A stretch of DNA of 60,850 nt from Thermoplasmata archaeon. GTDB taxonomy: Archaea; Thermoplasmatota; Thermoplasmata; Lutacidiplasmatales; UBA184. Below, piece after piece: positions 25,472-34,118 of the stretch. Position 1 is the first letter of the stretch, and each line of letters begins with the position of its first letter. Under the pieces are notes generated by a model. That model was given only the letters and a program-made list of their open reading frames with translations. It was not told where the DNA came from and searched no databases. Location: the NCBI GenBank assembly GCA_022750455.1, contig JAKIVR010000006.1:1-60850 (forward strand), in the 5' to 3' direction. A program made the translations under genes and the position numbers.

Positions 25472-27014
25472 CCCGGACCTCCAACTCCATGCCGAGCATC
25501 TTCCGAGCGGGTCGCGCGAGGCGACTTAGGGTTCTCGGGTGGACCGGGACCCGGGATCCTTCGGTCACCGTGAGCAATAATCGGCCGTCATCCGGGGCGG
25601 TGACCCGGGCGCGCAGGTCGACGGCGGCCTCGGCGACGAGGAGGAGCGCGCCGAGACGCTCGCCGGTCTCCAGGTCGGCCTCCCCGAGCTGGCGGCGCCA
25701 CGTCTTCCGGCCCGGCTCGGGGAGCGGATCTCCCTCGTGGAGGGCGACGGCGACGGCGGCCAGCTGCGTCGCCCGGTGACTGAGACCCCGGAGGGAGACG
25801 TTCTGCACGAAGTACGCCGAATGCCAGCCGTGCCGGGGCCAGTCGACCGCCGCCCCCGAATCATGCATCCACGCCGCGATCGTCAGCGCCAGTCGGTCCT
25901 CCTCGCTCCACTTGAAGCGGCCCCGCAGCCGGTCGAACAGCAACAGCGCCACGTCGGCGACCGCTTCGCCGTGGTCCAGGGAGAAGCCGAGGCCGAGGCG
26001 CGCGGCCTCCACAGATCGGCGGGCCAACGTCACCGCAGGGACCGGGAGCGTGGCGCCGATCGTCTCGAGCGCCGCGCCTTCCCGGACCCCGAAGCCGCAG
26101 ACGGTGACCTCTTCCGCGCCGGTGGCGCGGAGCAGTTCGCTGACCGTGATGATCCCGGCGGGCAACAGGTCCGCACGATCGGCGCTAATCCCGGGGACCT
26201 CCTCGCGGCGGTCCGAGGGAAGATCGAGGAGCAGCTCGGCGAGGGCCTCCACGTCGCGCTTGCGCAGCTCGAAGCCGTGCACGCGGGGGATCGGGTACTC
26301 CCGCATCAGCATCGCGACCCGGGCGAGGGCGCGCACCGTGCCGCCGACGCCGTACAGCTTCGCGCCCTTCGGGACCTTCTCCAGAGGCAACGACTCCAAG
26401 GAGGAACGGACGTGGTCGCGGAGCGCCTCGAGCTCCTTCTCCTTCGGTGGATCGTGCTCGAGGAACTGCCGAGCGAGCCGGAGCGCGCCGAGCGGCCGAC
26501 TGGCGGCGAAGCTCGAGCGGCCCTTGTGGGTGACGACGACCTGGAGGGATCCACCTCCCATGTCGAACAGGACGTCCTCGTCGAGCTCCCACGACGAGGC
26601 GACGGCGAGGTATGCGCAGCGGGCCTCCTGCTCCTCGGTGAGGACGCGGAGCCGTAGCCCACTGCCCCGCTCGACGGCCTTGACGAACTCCTCGACGTTG
26701 GGGGCGGCGCGGACGACGCTGGTGGCGACCGCCACCACCGGGGGACTGCCCCAGCCTTCGATCCGCCGGCGGAACCGGTGCATCGTGGCGATGGCGCGCT
26801 CGATCGCTTCCGCATCCAGCGTCCCGTCGTCAGTGACGTGGGCGCCGAGGCGGGTCAACTCCTTCGCTTCGCCGACGCTCCGAAGCCCCCCGTCGGGCGT
26901 GGTGTCATAGAGGACGACGCGGGACGTGTTCGAGCCGAGGTCGATGACGACCAGAGAGCGCGAGGCGATGGAGGTCCCGGAGCCTTTCCCCGAGACGACG
27001 GCCGCGCTACCCAT
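25464..27014 (-). CDS. Ppx/GppA phosphatase with HD-type C-terminal domain
   Basis: 516 aa. The N-terminal half is an ASKHA phosphatase: VVIDLGSNTSRVVLYD, VATSVVRAAPN, the phosphate loop LFDMGGGSLQVVV and LYGVGGTVRALARV. The C-terminal half is HD-like (AAWMHDSGAAVDWPRHGWHS) and matches the two-part exopolyphosphatase / pppGpp phosphohydrolase layout. It hydrolyses polyphosphate or guanosine pentaphosphate; which of these cannot be said. First gene of an operon with two thymidylate kinases. The start ATG at 27014 is followed by about 20 variable residues before the first strand, so a downstream start is possible. Confidence 0.88.
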   Translation of the reverse strand: MGSAAVVSGKGSGTSIASRSLVVIDLGSNTSRVVLYDTTPDGGLRSVGEAKELTRLGAHVTDDGTLDAEAIERAIATMHRFRRRIEGWGSPPVVAVATSVVRAAPNVEEFVKAVERGSGLRLRVLTEEQEARCAYLAVASSWELDEDVLFDMGGGSLQVVVTHKGRSSFAASRPLGALRLARQFLEHDPPKEKELEALRDHVRSSLESLPLEKVPKGAKLYGVGGTVRALARVAMLMREYPIPRVHGFELRKRDVEALAELLLDLPSDRREEVPGISADRADLLPAGIITVSELLRATGAEEVTVCGFGVREGAALETIGATLPVPAVTLARRSVEAARLGLGFSLDHGEAVADVALLLFDRLRGRFKWSEEDRLALTIAAWMHDSGAAVDWPRHGWHSAYFVQNVSLRGLSHRATQLAAVAVALHEGDPLPEPGRKTWRRQLGEADLETGERLGALLLVAEAAVDLRARVTAPDDGRLLLTVTEGSRVPVHPRTLSRLARPARKMLGMELEVRGG

Positions 27015-27085
27015 CGAACCTGCGATTTCGGACTACGTCTTCAGCTATACGTGATTTGGGTGAGTATCCCAGGGAGCTCGCGAGC

Positions 27086-27721
27086 TCACGCCGGGCTCGC
27101 CGCGAGGGCGCGGGCGAGTCCCTCGGTGCGTTCCCGCTCGGCGATGATCGCGAGGGAGGCGTAGCGGCGCCGCAACGTCTGGACCTCGAGCGCGGCCGCC
27201 GCGTCCCGCTTCTCGGCGAGCCGCCGGGACGCGCCCCGGCCGTTGAGCGTGTGGTCCCAGAAGAGAACGAACCCCTCGGCGGAGTCGACGTGGGGCGGTT
27301 TCCGGAGCAGGCGACGCTCGCGGAGCGTCCGTCGCACGAGCTCCGTGTACCCGATCGTGCTGCCGAACATCTCCGCGTAGATCTCCTCGTTCGGATCGAC
27401 GGGGAGCGTCGGGACGCCGTGGGCGTCGGCCCACCCCACGGCGGCGAGGAAGCTCGGGTGGGGGATCCGCACCTCCCCGAACTGGGAGAGGACCCGGATC
27501 TCGGCGGCCTCGCTCCCCAAGATCGGGACGAACGGCTCGGCGTCCTTCCCGACGAAGTAGTCCCGCAGGCCCTGGACCTCCTCCGTCGAGAGAGCGAGTC
27601 CGACGGCCTCCGGGCGAATCTCCTCGAGGGCGGCCTCGAGGAGAGGGGCTTCGGAGACGAGACCCCGGATCACGCCGAGGATCGTCAGCCGGGAATCCCC
27701 GGCCACCGTCTGGCGTTTCAT
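27086..27721 (-). CDS. Uncharacterised protein, weakly TraB-like
   Basis: 211 aa, soluble, mixed alpha/beta. It starts LTILGVIRGLVSEAPLLEAA, then RPEAVGLALSTEEVQGL, features faintly like the TraB/PrgY family (an 'if neighbours are found, hydrolyse' fold) but too weak to name. It contains FGSTIGYTELVRRTLRERRL, and a Glu/Arg-rich C-terminal helix (RYASLAIIAERERTEGLARA) that also resembles TraB C-termini. Its ATG directly follows the TGA of the HTH regulator gene, so the two are translationally linked and may act together. Confidence 0.6.
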   Translation of the reverse strand: MKRQTVAGDSRLTILGVIRGLVSEAPLLEAALEEIRPEAVGLALSTEEVQGLRDYFVGKDAEPFVPILGSEAAEIRVLSQFGEVRIPHPSFLAAVGWADAHGVPTLPVDPNEEIYAEMFGSTIGYTELVRRTLRERRLLRKPPHVDSAEGFVLFWDHTLNGRGASRRLAEKRDAAAALEVQTLRRRYASLAIIAERERTEGLARALAASPA

Positions 27722-28732
27722 TCAGGCGCGGCCGCGTTCGGCCAGGAGGTCGAGGAGGTCGCCCGCATCGCGGTGACGCATCAGTTCCGCGACCGAGACC
27801 AACGGCATCCCGTCGACCGTGTCTCGGCCCGTCGTCTCGCGGGTGACGAACATCGCCCGGCCCTCGATGACCCGGGCGAGCCCTTGGAGGATCTCGGCCC
27901 GGTGGCGCGCGGTCCGCAGGGTCCCGACGGACGTGAGGAGGATCTCCTCGGGCTCTTCCGGACCCCCGTGCGAGAAGGAGTCGAACGGGCAGCGGACGGT
28001 GACGACGACGTTCCAGCCCATGATGTCGAGGCGCCGCATGACCGTATCCCGCAGCGGGTCGCCGGTCGGGGCGAGCTTGGATCGAGGGGGGGATCCGGCG
28101 CTGGTCGAACCGCGGCTCTCCCCGGCGGGGGGCGCGCTCTCGGGAGAACTCCCCTCGGTGGGGAACAGCTCTACTGGGGAAGCGATCGGCTCGCGCAGGT
28201 ACTCCTCGATCCGCTCCACGATGGTGATCTCGGCGCCGCCCCCGTCCTCGTAGAGCTGGATCGTCCGACGGGTGACCCCGGCGACCGACGCGAGGGCGCC
28301 CAACGAGAGCTGCCTCTCCTCGCGGATCTCGCGGAGGCGCGCCCCATCGACTCGGGCGAAGATCCCCCCCGGGCTGGAGACGAGGAACGGCGGGATGCCG
28401 CGGAGCAAGAACTCGCGCAGGGTGTCGAGCGCGACGATCGGGATCTCGTACCGGGTGTACACGACCCCGGCCCGCAGGGGCGTGCCGCCCGAGGTCTGGC
28501 CGATGACCAACAGGCCCGCCCCGAGCAGGCGCTGGAGCTCCTGCAGCCGCTTCGACTCCTCGGGAGCGATGGCGTCGATGTTCTTCAGGACCTTCAGGAT
28601 GAGCAACTGCGCGTCGCGCCGCGCCATCAGATCGAAGCTCGAAGGGCGGATCGCATGGGCGTCGGTCACGAGGAAGCCAGCCTTCGTGAGAAGGTCCTGT
28701 ACCTCCTGGATCGACCTCTCTCGCTCTTCCAT
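27722..28732 (-). CDS. Archaeal HTH (XRE-like) transcriptional regulator
   Basis: 336 aa. Residues about 1-110 form an alpha/beta domain (MARRDAQLLILKVLKNIDAI) found in a family of archaeal proteins with a central Cro/CI-type helix-turn-helix; here that motif lies at about residues 132-165 (LREIREERQLSLGALASVAG, TRRTIQLYEDG). The C-terminal half repeats the first domain's style (VVVTVRCPFDSF). This pattern matches the UPF-type 'putative HTH-type regulatory protein' widespread in Euryarchaeota, whose targets are unknown. It is divergent from the metallophosphoesterase gene and upstream of the TraB-like gene. Confidence 0.8.
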   Translation of the reverse strand: MEERERSIQEVQDLLTKAGFLVTDAHAIRPSSFDLMARRDAQLLILKVLKNIDAIAPEESKRLQELQRLLGAGLLVIGQTSGGTPLRAGVVYTRYEIPIVALDTLREFLLRGIPPFLVSSPGGIFARVDGARLREIREERQLSLGALASVAGVTRRTIQLYEDGGGAEITIVERIEEYLREPIASPVELFPTEGSSPESAPPAGESRGSTSAGSPPRSKLAPTGDPLRDTVMRRLDIMGWNVVVTVRCPFDSFSHGGPEEPEEILLTSVGTLRTARHRAEILQGLARVIEGRAMFVTRETTGRDTVDGMPLVSVAELMRHRDAGDLLDLLAERGRA

Positions 28733-28776
28733 CGTTCGCCCGGCGTCCGGGCCTCGAGAGAATGAGACCGGCAGTG

Positions 28777-28783
28777 TATTTAA
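28777..28783 (+). promoter_or_regulatory. TATA box of the metallophosphoesterase gene
   Basis: TATTTAA lies 24-30 nt before the GTG at 28807. Its position inside the frame of an upstream ATG (28762) argues that the GTG is the true start of a leaderless mRNA. Confidence 0.68.
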
Positions 28784-28806
28784 CCACGGGTCGGCACGGA
28801 GGGAAT

Positions 28807-29628
28807 GTGACCGGCCCCGTCGTCGTGCCGATCCCGGACCACGCCATCGCCCGGTGGGTCGATCCGAACGGGTCGAGGCGACTGCTCGTCGCGGACCTGC
28901 ATCTCGGCCTCGGCATCACCCGGGGACGCGGCGTCGGGCTCGCCACCGCGCACGCCCAGCAGATGCTCCGGGAGCTCACCGAGGTCGCCGCGGAGGAGAA
29001 CGCCCGGGCGGTGGTCGTCGCGGGGGATGTGAAGCATCCCATCACGAATGCGCCGCCACCGGTCCACCACCTGGTCTTCGATTTCTTCGCCGAGCTGTTG
29101 AAAGAGCGGCTCCGGATCGACGTCGTCCGGGGCAACCACGATGTACGCCTGGACCCCGCGCTCCCGCGGGAGGTCCGCCTCCACCCCGCCGGTGGGCTAC
29201 GACGAGGATCCGTCGGGGTCGTGCATGGCCACACGATGCCCGACGCGAGGCTGGCGGTCGCGGAGACGCTCGTGATGGGCCACCTCCACCCGGGGTTCCG
29301 GCTCGCCGGTCCCCAAGGAAAGGACGGAGGCAAACGGCGGTGCTGGGTCCGCGGGGTGTACCCGGACGGTTCGCGACCAGAGGTCCCGTGGGCCCGAAGG
29401 GCCCGCACCCGGGAGATCCTCGTGATGCCAGCGTTCCACCCCGTGGCGGGGATCGAATCCCTCAACCGGACCGCCCCCTCGCGGGGACGCAGCTTCCTGG
29501 TCCGGCGTTTCCTCGCTCCGGCGAAGTGCCGGGCGTACCTCCTCGACGGGACGGACCTCGGCGATGTCCTCAGGGAGGTGGCGCCGCGGGTGCCGCGAGG
29601 ATCTTCGCGAGCTCGTCCGTCGTCGTGA
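28807..29628 (+). CDS. Calcineurin-like metallophosphoesterase
   Basis: 273 aa from GTG. Motifs in order: LLVADLHLGLGI (D-x-H), VVVAGDVKH (GD), VRGNHDVRLD (GNHD), VVHGHTMPD and MGHLHPGF (GHxH), the full binuclear metal site. It belongs to the archaeal/bacterial family that includes the Lhr-associated exonuclease-like phosphoesterases and MJ0037-like proteins, which are often encoded with lhr. Here lhr is 17 kb away, so a functional link is speculative. The ATG at 28762 is rejected because the TATA box would fall inside the gene. The last 59 nt overlap the convergent YyaL gene. Confidence 0.85.
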   Translation: MTGPVVVPIPDHAIARWVDPNGSRRLLVADLHLGLGITRGRGVGLATAHAQQMLRELTEVAAEENARAVVVAGDVKHPITNAPPPVHHLVFDFFAELLKERLRIDVVRGNHDVRLDPALPREVRLHPAGGLRRGSVGVVHGHTMPDARLAVAETLVMGHLHPGFRLAGPQGKDGGKRRCWVRGVYPDGSRPEVPWARRARTREILVMPAFHPVAGIESLNRTAPSRGRSFLVRRFLAPAKCRAYLLDGTDLGDVLREVAPRVPRGSSRARPSS

Positions 29629-31666
29629 CGGGCGGAAGGCATCGGGTCCCGAAGCAGACGAGGGCCCGAGCCTCGTTCGGAGCGGCGGCTCCCCCGGGGA
29701 TCGGCAGGTCGTACGGCGGCGCCGGATGTCCGGCGAACACCACCAGGTTCGGATGGTACGTCCGTCGGGCCGTGCGGAGGAGTTGCGCGGCCTCCGGCCC
29801 CGCTCCCTCGACGACGACCCTCGCCGCGGGGGCCGAGAGCATCTGCGTCGCCAAGGCGGCACCGCCGGCAAACAGTCCGGCGTGCCGCAGACGTCCTCGC
29901 AGGGCGGGGAGGAGGGCGCGGGCCGCTTCGTCCCACGTCGGATCCCCCGTGATCGCTCCCAGCCGCGCCATGGCGAGAACGGCGGAGGAGTTGGGCGAAA
30001 GGTTCGGGGCGTCGTCGGCCGTCACCGTGGCGGCGGCGACCGAACCGATCCGGGCCCCGTCGTACAGTCGAGGAGAGATGTCGACGAAGAGACCGTGATC
30101 CCCGGAGAACTCCTGGCGGACGAGCGTCAGGAGCTCTGCGGCCACCTGTGCGTATCGCGGCACCGCGGTCGCGGCCCCCAGCTCGGTGAGCCCGTACGCG
30201 AACGAAACTTGGTCGTCGAGCATGCCGTACCCGGTTCCGGTGGTGCCGGTCAGTTGGTGAGCGACGCCCCGCGCCGGATCGTACGCGTGGTCGAGGAACC
30301 GGTCCGCGGTCTTGCGCGCGAGGGCGAGCCATCGCGCGTCGTCCCGGTACGACGCGGCGCGCGCGAGAGCGCCCACGTACGCTCCATTGAGGTTCGCGTA
30401 CAGCGCGTGGTCTACGGCCGGCATCGGTCGGCGAGAACGGGTCGTCCGCAGCGTCTGAACGGCCTTCGTCAGAAGGGCGCTCGAGTCGGACTCCGTGATC
30501 GCAAGCGCGTGGGCGACCTCCGTCAACGGCAGGGGACGGTACAGCACGTTGCGGGTCGGGGCGTGAGGCATCATCCCCTCCCCTCCGATCCCGAAGAAGC
30601 GCAGCGCCAACCGGTACTCCTCCGCCGGGAGCGTGCCCTTGAGCTCCTCCTTCGTCCAGGTGAAGTAGTCGCCGTCGTCGCCGGGCGTGGCGTCCGCGTC
30701 CTGGCTCGCGCCAAACCCGCCCGCGGGATCTCCGAGGGTTCCGACCGCCCAGGCGACCGAGCCGTCGATCACTTCCTCGAACCGGGGGTCCCCAAAGCGA
30801 CGGGCCGCGTCGACGAACACGGGGAGCAGGGCCGCGTTGTCGACCGCCATCTTCTCGAAGTGGGGGATGTGCCAGCCTTCGTCCACCGAGTAGCGGTGGA
30901 ACCCTCCGCCGAGCTGGTCGTAGATTCCGCCGTCGGCCATGTGCACCAGCGTCTCGCGGACCGGTTCGGCGACCGCCGGGTCCCCTTGCTGAAAGGCGTC
31001 GGCCAGGAGGAATGCGAGCGCGCTCGGGTGCGGGAACTTCGGGGCCGCCCCGAATCCGCCGTGCACGGGATCGACACTGCCAAGCATCTCCCGGCGAACG
31101 GTTTCCAGGAAGTGCCCCTCGAGGGGGGCCGTGGGCGGGGCGCTGTTCATCCGGGCGAACGCGTCCCGGAGCGCCTGGGTGTTCTGTTGGATCTTCTCCG
31201 GCTCGTCGCTCCACATCCGAGCGATCTCCTTGAGCACCTTGCGGAACCCGGGCCGACCCATCCCGTCCTTCGCCGGGAAGTACGTACCGCCGAAGAACGC
31301 CTCCCCCTCCGGGGTCGCAAAAACGGTGAGCGGCCATCCGCCCTCCCCAACGAGGGCCTGGATGCTGCGCTGGTACTGTCGATCGATCTCGGGGTTCTCG
31401 TCCCGGTCGACCTTCACGGCCACGAAATGCTGGGCGAGGAGCCGAGAGACCTCGTCGTCCGTGTACGTTCCCTCATCCATCACGTGACACCAATGGCACC
31501 ATGCGGCGCCGAGATCGACCAGGACCGGAACGTGCCGGCGACGGGCGAGCTCGAACGGCTCGGGCCCCCAGGGATACCAATCGATCTTCTGTTCGGCGGC
31601 GCTGCGGAGGTACGCCGAGCGAGCCGTTTTCAGTCGATGCGCGGTCGGTTCCGCACTCGGAGCCAT
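29570..31666 (-). CDS. YyaL/spermatogenesis-associated protein 20-like thioredoxin-domain protein
   Basis: 698 aa. The N-terminal 150 residues form a DUF255 thioredoxin-like domain with the characteristic CHWCHVM motif (near residue 57) and YSIQ..-type FGGTYFPAKDG segment. An (alpha/alpha)6-barrel region like N-acylglucosamine 2-epimerases follows (FPHPSALAFL, GGFHRYSVDEGWHIPHFEKM, FSASQDAD-like GFGASQDAD). The family is widespread and conserved but its reaction is unresolved. A TATA-like GTAATGAAGG about 30 nt upstream suggests a leaderless mRNA. Overlaps the metallophosphoesterase gene by 59 nt at the 3' end. Confidence 0.9.
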   Translation of the reverse strand: MAPSAEPTAHRLKTARSAYLRSAAEQKIDWYPWGPEPFELARRRHVPVLVDLGAAWCHWCHVMDEGTYTDDEVSRLLAQHFVAVKVDRDENPEIDRQYQRSIQALVGEGGWPLTVFATPEGEAFFGGTYFPAKDGMGRPGFRKVLKEIARMWSDEPEKIQQNTQALRDAFARMNSAPPTAPLEGHFLETVRREMLGSVDPVHGGFGAAPKFPHPSALAFLLADAFQQGDPAVAEPVRETLVHMADGGIYDQLGGGFHRYSVDEGWHIPHFEKMAVDNAALLPVFVDAARRFGDPRFEEVIDGSVAWAVGTLGDPAGGFGASQDADATPGDDGDYFTWTKEELKGTLPAEEYRLALRFFGIGGEGMMPHAPTRNVLYRPLPLTEVAHALAITESDSSALLTKAVQTLRTTRSRRPMPAVDHALYANLNGAYVGALARAASYRDDARWLALARKTADRFLDHAYDPARGVAHQLTGTTGTGYGMLDDQVSFAYGLTELGAATAVPRYAQVAAELLTLVRQEFSGDHGLFVDISPRLYDGARIGSVAAATVTADDAPNLSPNSSAVLAMARLGAITGDPTWDEAARALLPALRGRLRHAGLFAGGAALATQMLSAPAARVVVEGAGPEAAQLLRTARRTYHPNLVVFAGHPAPPYDLPIPGGAAAPNEARALVCFGTRCLPPVTTTDELAKILAAPAAPPP

Positions 31667-31767
31667 CGGAGGGCCACGAAGCCGGCCCGTCCTTCATTAC
31701 GCTGGCGGAGACTGAGCGCGTCCCGAGGATGAAGACTGCGCCATCGACGGCCGCCCGAGGAAGCCGG

Positions 31768-32379
31768 TTACGCCGGAGGAAGCAGTACCACCTCTCCTGA
31801 CCTTGCCGTGGATCTCGCAGCTCGGGCGACGGCGATGACGGCGACGATTACGGCAACCACCCACAACCCGAGGGAGATCACGACGAAGTTGTAGAAGAAT
31901 AGGAGGCCGAAAGGTGTCGTCACCATCATTTCCGACGCGCAGCTCGCCACGGATTCGCGGGGCGTCGGGGCAACCGCGCCTCCATTAACGCAGCCGCCGG
32001 AACCCGGGAAGAAGTAGGCCATGGCGAGAAGCAGTACGACCGTCCCGACCGCGAGAGCGGCAACTGACGTGAGCCCCAGCCGAGAGCCCGGGACGTGCCC
32101 CCGTCGAAAGATTTCCCGAGCTCCCGCCCCAGAGAGCGCGGCGATTCCGACCATCATGGCCACGGACCCGAAGATCCAAAGCGCGGCCCAAACGACGAAG
32201 AATGGCTCGCCGGTGGCCGGAGGAGTATCTCCGAAGGCCCCCGACGCTATCCAACCGATCGAAACGAGTGGTGCGACAAGGGCCACGACCCCGAACGTCG
32301 CGAGCGTGAGGGCGAGTCCCCGGGACATTTGGCCCGATGTTCGTGGGTAACCTTGCCCCTCGCGAGGGTCCAGTGCCAT
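31768..32379 (-). CDS. Four-TM membrane protein of unknown function
   Basis: 203 aa. Four clear hydrophobic segments at about residues 22-48, 61-85, 103-124 and 156-187; a loop with two Cys (GCVNGGAVAPTPRES, ASCASEM) lies between TM3 and TM4 and may be disulfide-bonded outside. Short basic tails lie at the ends. No family recognised. A second ATG, at MSRGLAL, 17 codons in, would remove a hydrophilic stretch and is possible. It precedes the YyaL gene on the same strand with a 101-nt gap. Confidence 0.65.
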   Translation of the reverse strand: MALDPREGQGYPRTSGQMSRGLALTLATFGVVALVAPLVSIGWIASGAFGDTPPATGEPFFVVWAALWIFGSVAMMVGIAALSGAGAREIFRRGHVPGSRLGLTSVAALAVGTVVLLLAMAYFFPGSGGCVNGGAVAPTPRESVASCASEMMVTTPFGLLFFYNFVVISLGLWVVAVIVAVIAVARAARSTARSGEVVLLPPA

Positions 32380-32552
32380 GCTAGAAACTCCCGAACGAGG
32401 GACACGGCATCAACCCTTGGACGTCGCCCAAAGGACCGACTCCTCGCCGGATCGATGCGCCCTCGCGGACCGAGATCGGCTCCCGTCCGGCATTCACCTC
32501 ATCGCGCGGGCGGCCGGGGTGGTAACGGCAACGCCATCCGGCGTGCGATGCG

Positions 32553-32559
32553 TTATAAG
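32553..32559 (+). promoter_or_regulatory. TATA box of the proteasome-exosome operon
   Basis: TTATAAG stands out in the GC-rich 218-nt intergenic region and lies 39-45 nt before the psmA ATG, implying a short leader of about 15-20 nt that includes a CGGAG ribosome-binding stretch. Nothing else is visible in this intergenic region. Confidence 0.65.
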
Positions 32560-32597
32560 CCGCAGGCCAGTGGGACCGACCCTCAATCGGAGCACCT

Positions 32598-33356
32598 ATG
32601 GAGATGCAGCCCGGCCAGATGGCCTACGACCGCGCGATCACCGTCTTCTCCCCAGACGGCCGACTGTTCCAGGTCGAGTACGCGCGGGAAGCGGTGCGGC
32701 GCGGCGCGACGACCGCGGGCGTCTGCTTCCAAGACGGCGTCGTCCTGGCGGCGGACCGACGCATCCCGAACCCGAAGCTCGCGGAACCGTCCTCCCTCGA
32801 AAAGATCCACCAGATCGATGAACACATCGCCTGCGCCACCGCCGGCCTCGTCGCGGACGCCCGCGTCCTCGTCGACTTCGCCCGCCTCACCTCCCAGATC
32901 AACCGGGTCACCTACGCCGAGCCGCTCACCGTCGAGCTGTTGGCGCGGAGGATCTGCGATTACAAGCAGCAGTACACCCAGTTCGGCGGCGTCCGGCCGT
33001 TCGGGACCGCGCTCCTCGTGGGCGGGTACGACGAGACCGGCGTCCACCTGTTCGAGACGGAACCGTCAGGCTCGCTCACCAGCTTCCGGGCGACGTCCAC
33101 CGGCGGGAACAAGGGACCTGTGATGGAGCTGTTCGAGTCAAAGTACACTCCCAACATGGACGCCGACGGGGCGGTCCTCCTTGCGTTGGAGGGGATCCGC
33201 CAATCGCTCGAGGACACCCAGAACCTGGGGCCTGTCGAGGTCTGCGTCAGTCAAGCCGGTCGCGGGTTCCGCCGCCTGAGCCCCGAAGAAGTCCAGAAGT
33301 TCGCGTCCCGCCTCCCCGCCCTCCCGTCCACCGCCGCCAAGCCGGGCAAGTCGTAG
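32598..33356 (+). CDS. psmA: Proteasome subunit alpha
   Basis: 252 aa. It has the diagnostic alpha-subunit N-terminus AYDRAITVFSPDGRLFQVEY, the gate-forming region, followed by the conserved GVCFQDGVVLAADRR strand pair and ACATAGLVADARVLVDFAR. Alpha subunits form the outer rings of the 20S proteasome and gate entry of substrates. As usual in Euryarchaeota it heads the exosome superoperon. The beta subunit is not in the window. The C-terminus ends in Lys-Ser after a Pro/Ala-rich tail. Confidence 0.97.
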   Translation: MEMQPGQMAYDRAITVFSPDGRLFQVEYAREAVRRGATTAGVCFQDGVVLAADRRIPNPKLAEPSSLEKIHQIDEHIACATAGLVADARVLVDFARLTSQINRVTYAEPLTVELLARRICDYKQQYTQFGGVRPFGTALLVGGYDETGVHLFETEPSGSLTSFRATSTGGNKGPVMELFESKYTPNMDADGAVLLALEGIRQSLEDTQNLGPVEVCVSQAGRGFRRLSPEEVQKFASRLPALPSTAAKPGKS

Positions 33357-33385
33357 GAAGGTCGGTCCGCGCAGAGGAGCGCTCC

Positions 33386-34081
33386 ATGGTCAAGGTCGAG
33401 GATGCAGTGGTCGCCCGATGGGAGACCCAAGGCTCCCGGTTCGAGGTCCTCGTCGACCCCGAGGCGGTCCAGGCGATCAAGGACGGCAAGGAGGTCAACG
33501 TCGCGGGAAAGCTCGCCATGGACCACGTCTTCAAGGACGCGAAGAAGGGCGACAAGATCTCCGAAGAGCATCTCGAGAAGATCTTCCACACCCGGTCGAT
33601 CCCGGATATCGCCAAACAGATCATTCTGAAGGGCGAGGTGCAGGTCACCACCGACCAGCGTCACAAGCTGCTCGAGGCGAAGCATCGGCAGATCGTCGCC
33701 GAGATCGCCCGGAACGCCATGAACCCCCAGACCGGAGCGCCCCACCCTCCGGCCCGGATCGAAGCGGCGATGGTGGAGGCGAAGGTCCACATCGACCCAT
33801 TCCGTTCGGTCGACCTCCAGGTCCAGGAGGTCATCCAGAAGCTGCGACCCCTACTCCCGATCCGGCTGGACACGGCGCGGGTGAGGATCCGCCTGCGGGC
33901 GCAGGATTATCCGAAGGTGATCGGCGAGATCAAGGGGCTCGGTCGCCTCAGTGATGAGCAGTGGATGCCGGACGGCGCCTGGTCCGGTGTCCTCGAAATC
34001 CCCGCCGGCGTGCAGACTGAGCTCTACGAGAAGCTCAACGCGAGGACAAAGGGCGCCGCCGAGACCACTTTGGTTAAATAG
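33386..34081 (+). CDS. Ribosome maturation factor SBDS
   Basis: 231 aa, standard for archaeal SBDS. Three domains: N-terminal FYSH domain (VVARWETQGSRFEVLVDP, FHTRSIPDIAKQIILKGEVQ), central helical bundle (LLEAKHRQIVAEIARNAMNP) and C-terminal ferredoxin-like domain (RVRIRLRAQDYPKVIGEI). It helps release the anti-association factor aIF6 from nascent large subunits. An SD-like GAGGAG precedes the ATG. It lies 29 nt after psmA, the universal order of the archaeal exosome operon. Confidence 0.96.
   Translation: MVKVEDAVVARWETQGSRFEVLVDPEAVQAIKDGKEVNVAGKLAMDHVFKDAKKGDKISEEHLEKIFHTRSIPDIAKQIILKGEVQVTTDQRHKLLEAKHRQIVAEIARNAMNPQTGAPHPPARIEAAMVEAKVHIDPFRSVDLQVQEVIQKLRPLLPIRLDTARVRIRLRAQDYPKVIGEIKGLGRLSDEQWMPDGAWSGVLEIPAGVQTELYEKLNARTKGAAETTLVK
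34074..34080 (+). promoter_or_regulatory. Possible internal TATA box before rrp4
   Basis: TTAAATA overlaps the SBDS stop codon and lies about 40 nt before the rrp4 ATG. It could drive an internal transcript of the exosome genes. Confidence 0.4.
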
Positions 34082-34118
34082 CCACCCCCGGTCGCGCGGC
34101 CGGTGTTGGAAACTGAAT

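Noticed and set aside
28762-28806. An upstream ATG for the metallophosphoesterase.
   Set aside because: A clear TATA box lies inside this stretch, so the GTG at 28807 is preferred.
27045-31337. A 1430-codon open frame on the minus strand.
   Set aside because: It runs antisense or out of frame across several well-supported genes; its product is Arg/Pro/Gly-rich with no family features, a typical high-GC shadow.
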